From: Betaproteobacteria bacterium
Lineage (GTDB): Bacteria > Pseudomonadota > Gammaproteobacteria > Burkholderiales > Burkholderiaceae_C
Direction of reading: 5' to 3'
NCBI GenBank assembly: GCA_025354965.1
Contig: JANXLW010000258.1
Span: 1 to 6,553 of the forward strand
DNA length: 6,553 nt
Position 1 is the first letter of the stretch. Every line of letters starts with the position of its first letter. Positions 6,256 through 6,553 of this stretch are shown here, in pieces. The notes under the pieces are model-generated. The model ran no database searches. It saw nothing but the letters and a program-made list of their open reading frames with translations, and was not told the origin of the DNA. Made by a program: the position numbers and the translations under genes.

Positions 6256-6553
6256 TTCGGTTCTTCCATTCATGGATGGCAAAGGATGCCACATCCTCGG
6301 CGTAGGTCTTGCTGCCAAAGCCCGCGTCGTAACCCAGTTCCTTCGCCAGCTCATGGCTGATGCGCGGTCCACCGACGATCAGGATGACTTTGTCGCGCAG
6401 TCCCTCGGCTTCCAGCAGGTCGGACAGCTTGGTCAGATTGTCGAGGTGAATATTCTTTTGCGTCACCACTTGCGATACCAGAATGACATCGGCCTTCTCC
6501 TCGATCGCCTTGGTCACCAGGTCTTCCGAGTCGACTTGGGCGCCCAGGTTGAT
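6248..6553 (-). CDS. kamE: Lysine 5,6-aminomutase beta subunit, 3' end
   Basis: The last 101 residues of the cobalamin-binding subunit of D-lysine/L-beta-lysine 5,6-aminomutase. This adenosylcobalamin- and pyridoxal-phosphate-dependent enzyme moves the terminal amino group to carbon 5. The frame is open to the right edge, so the gene is cut by the window and its start is not visible. Recognisable segments are DVILVSQVVTQKNIHLDNLT, LLEAEGLRDKVILIVGGPRI (the GG-containing cobalamin tail-binding part of the Rossmann domain) and ELAKELGYDAGFGSKTYAED, closely matching clostridial KamE as I recall it. The cobalamin-ligating His and the PLP-binding Lys lie upstream and cannot be checked. It overlaps kal by eight bases. 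kamD would be expected just upstream, outside the window. Confidence 0.93.
   Translation of the reverse strand: MNLGAQVDSEDLVTKAIEEKADVILVSQVVTQKNIHLDNLTKLSDLLEAEGLRDKVILIVGGPRISHELAKELGYDAGFGSKTYAEDVASFAIHEWKNRNG

Noticed and set aside
6256..6372. Extension of kal to an ATG at 6372
   Set aside because: It lies wholly within kamE in another frame; a good Shine-Dalgarno marks ATG 6255.

Overview
The window looks like a chromosomal segment of a Gram-negative proteobacterium, most likely a betaproteobacterium of the Burkholderiales/Comamonadaceae type. This is inferred from the moderately high GC content, an outer-membrane porin with a Sec signal peptide, and the style of the glutamate racemase and amino-acid ABC transporter proteins. 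The taxonomic call is not tested by any search.

Left half, plus strand: a roughly 350-base non-coding lead-in holds a perfect 14-bp palindrome resembling HutC/GntR-type operators, a weak promoter overlapping it, and a leader that ends in an intrinsic-terminator-like hairpin placed immediately before the first ribosome binding site. Four genes follow on the same strand: a periplasmic polar/basic amino-acid binding protein, a single permease, an ATPase, and a DcaP-like outer-membrane porin. A strong intrinsic terminator closes the unit. Together these would carry a small amino acid across the outer membrane (porin), through the periplasm (binding protein) and across the inner membrane (permease plus ATPase).

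Right half, minus strand, converging on the first unit: the 3' end of kamE (lysine 5,6-aminomutase beta subunit), then kal (3-aminobutyryl-CoA ammonia lyase), a palindromic intergenic repeat, kce (3-keto-5-aminohexanoate cleavage enzyme) and murI (glutamate racemase). kamE, kal and kce are steps of the lysine fermentation pathway, in which lysine goes through 3,5-diaminohexanoate and 5-amino-3-oxohexanoate to acetoacetate and crotonyl-CoA. The remaining pathway genes (kamD, kamA, kdd) would be expected beyond the right edge.

The importer lies beside a lysine degradation operon, and its binding protein has an acidic residue where basic-amino-acid binders have one. Lysine or another basic amino acid is therefore a reasonable ligand. 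The operator-like palindrome instead hints at histidine/urocanate control, and the sequence alone does not settle this. The points most worth a second look are the leader's possible terminator/antiterminator switch, the operator, the repeat inside the lysine operon, and the association of murI with that operon.
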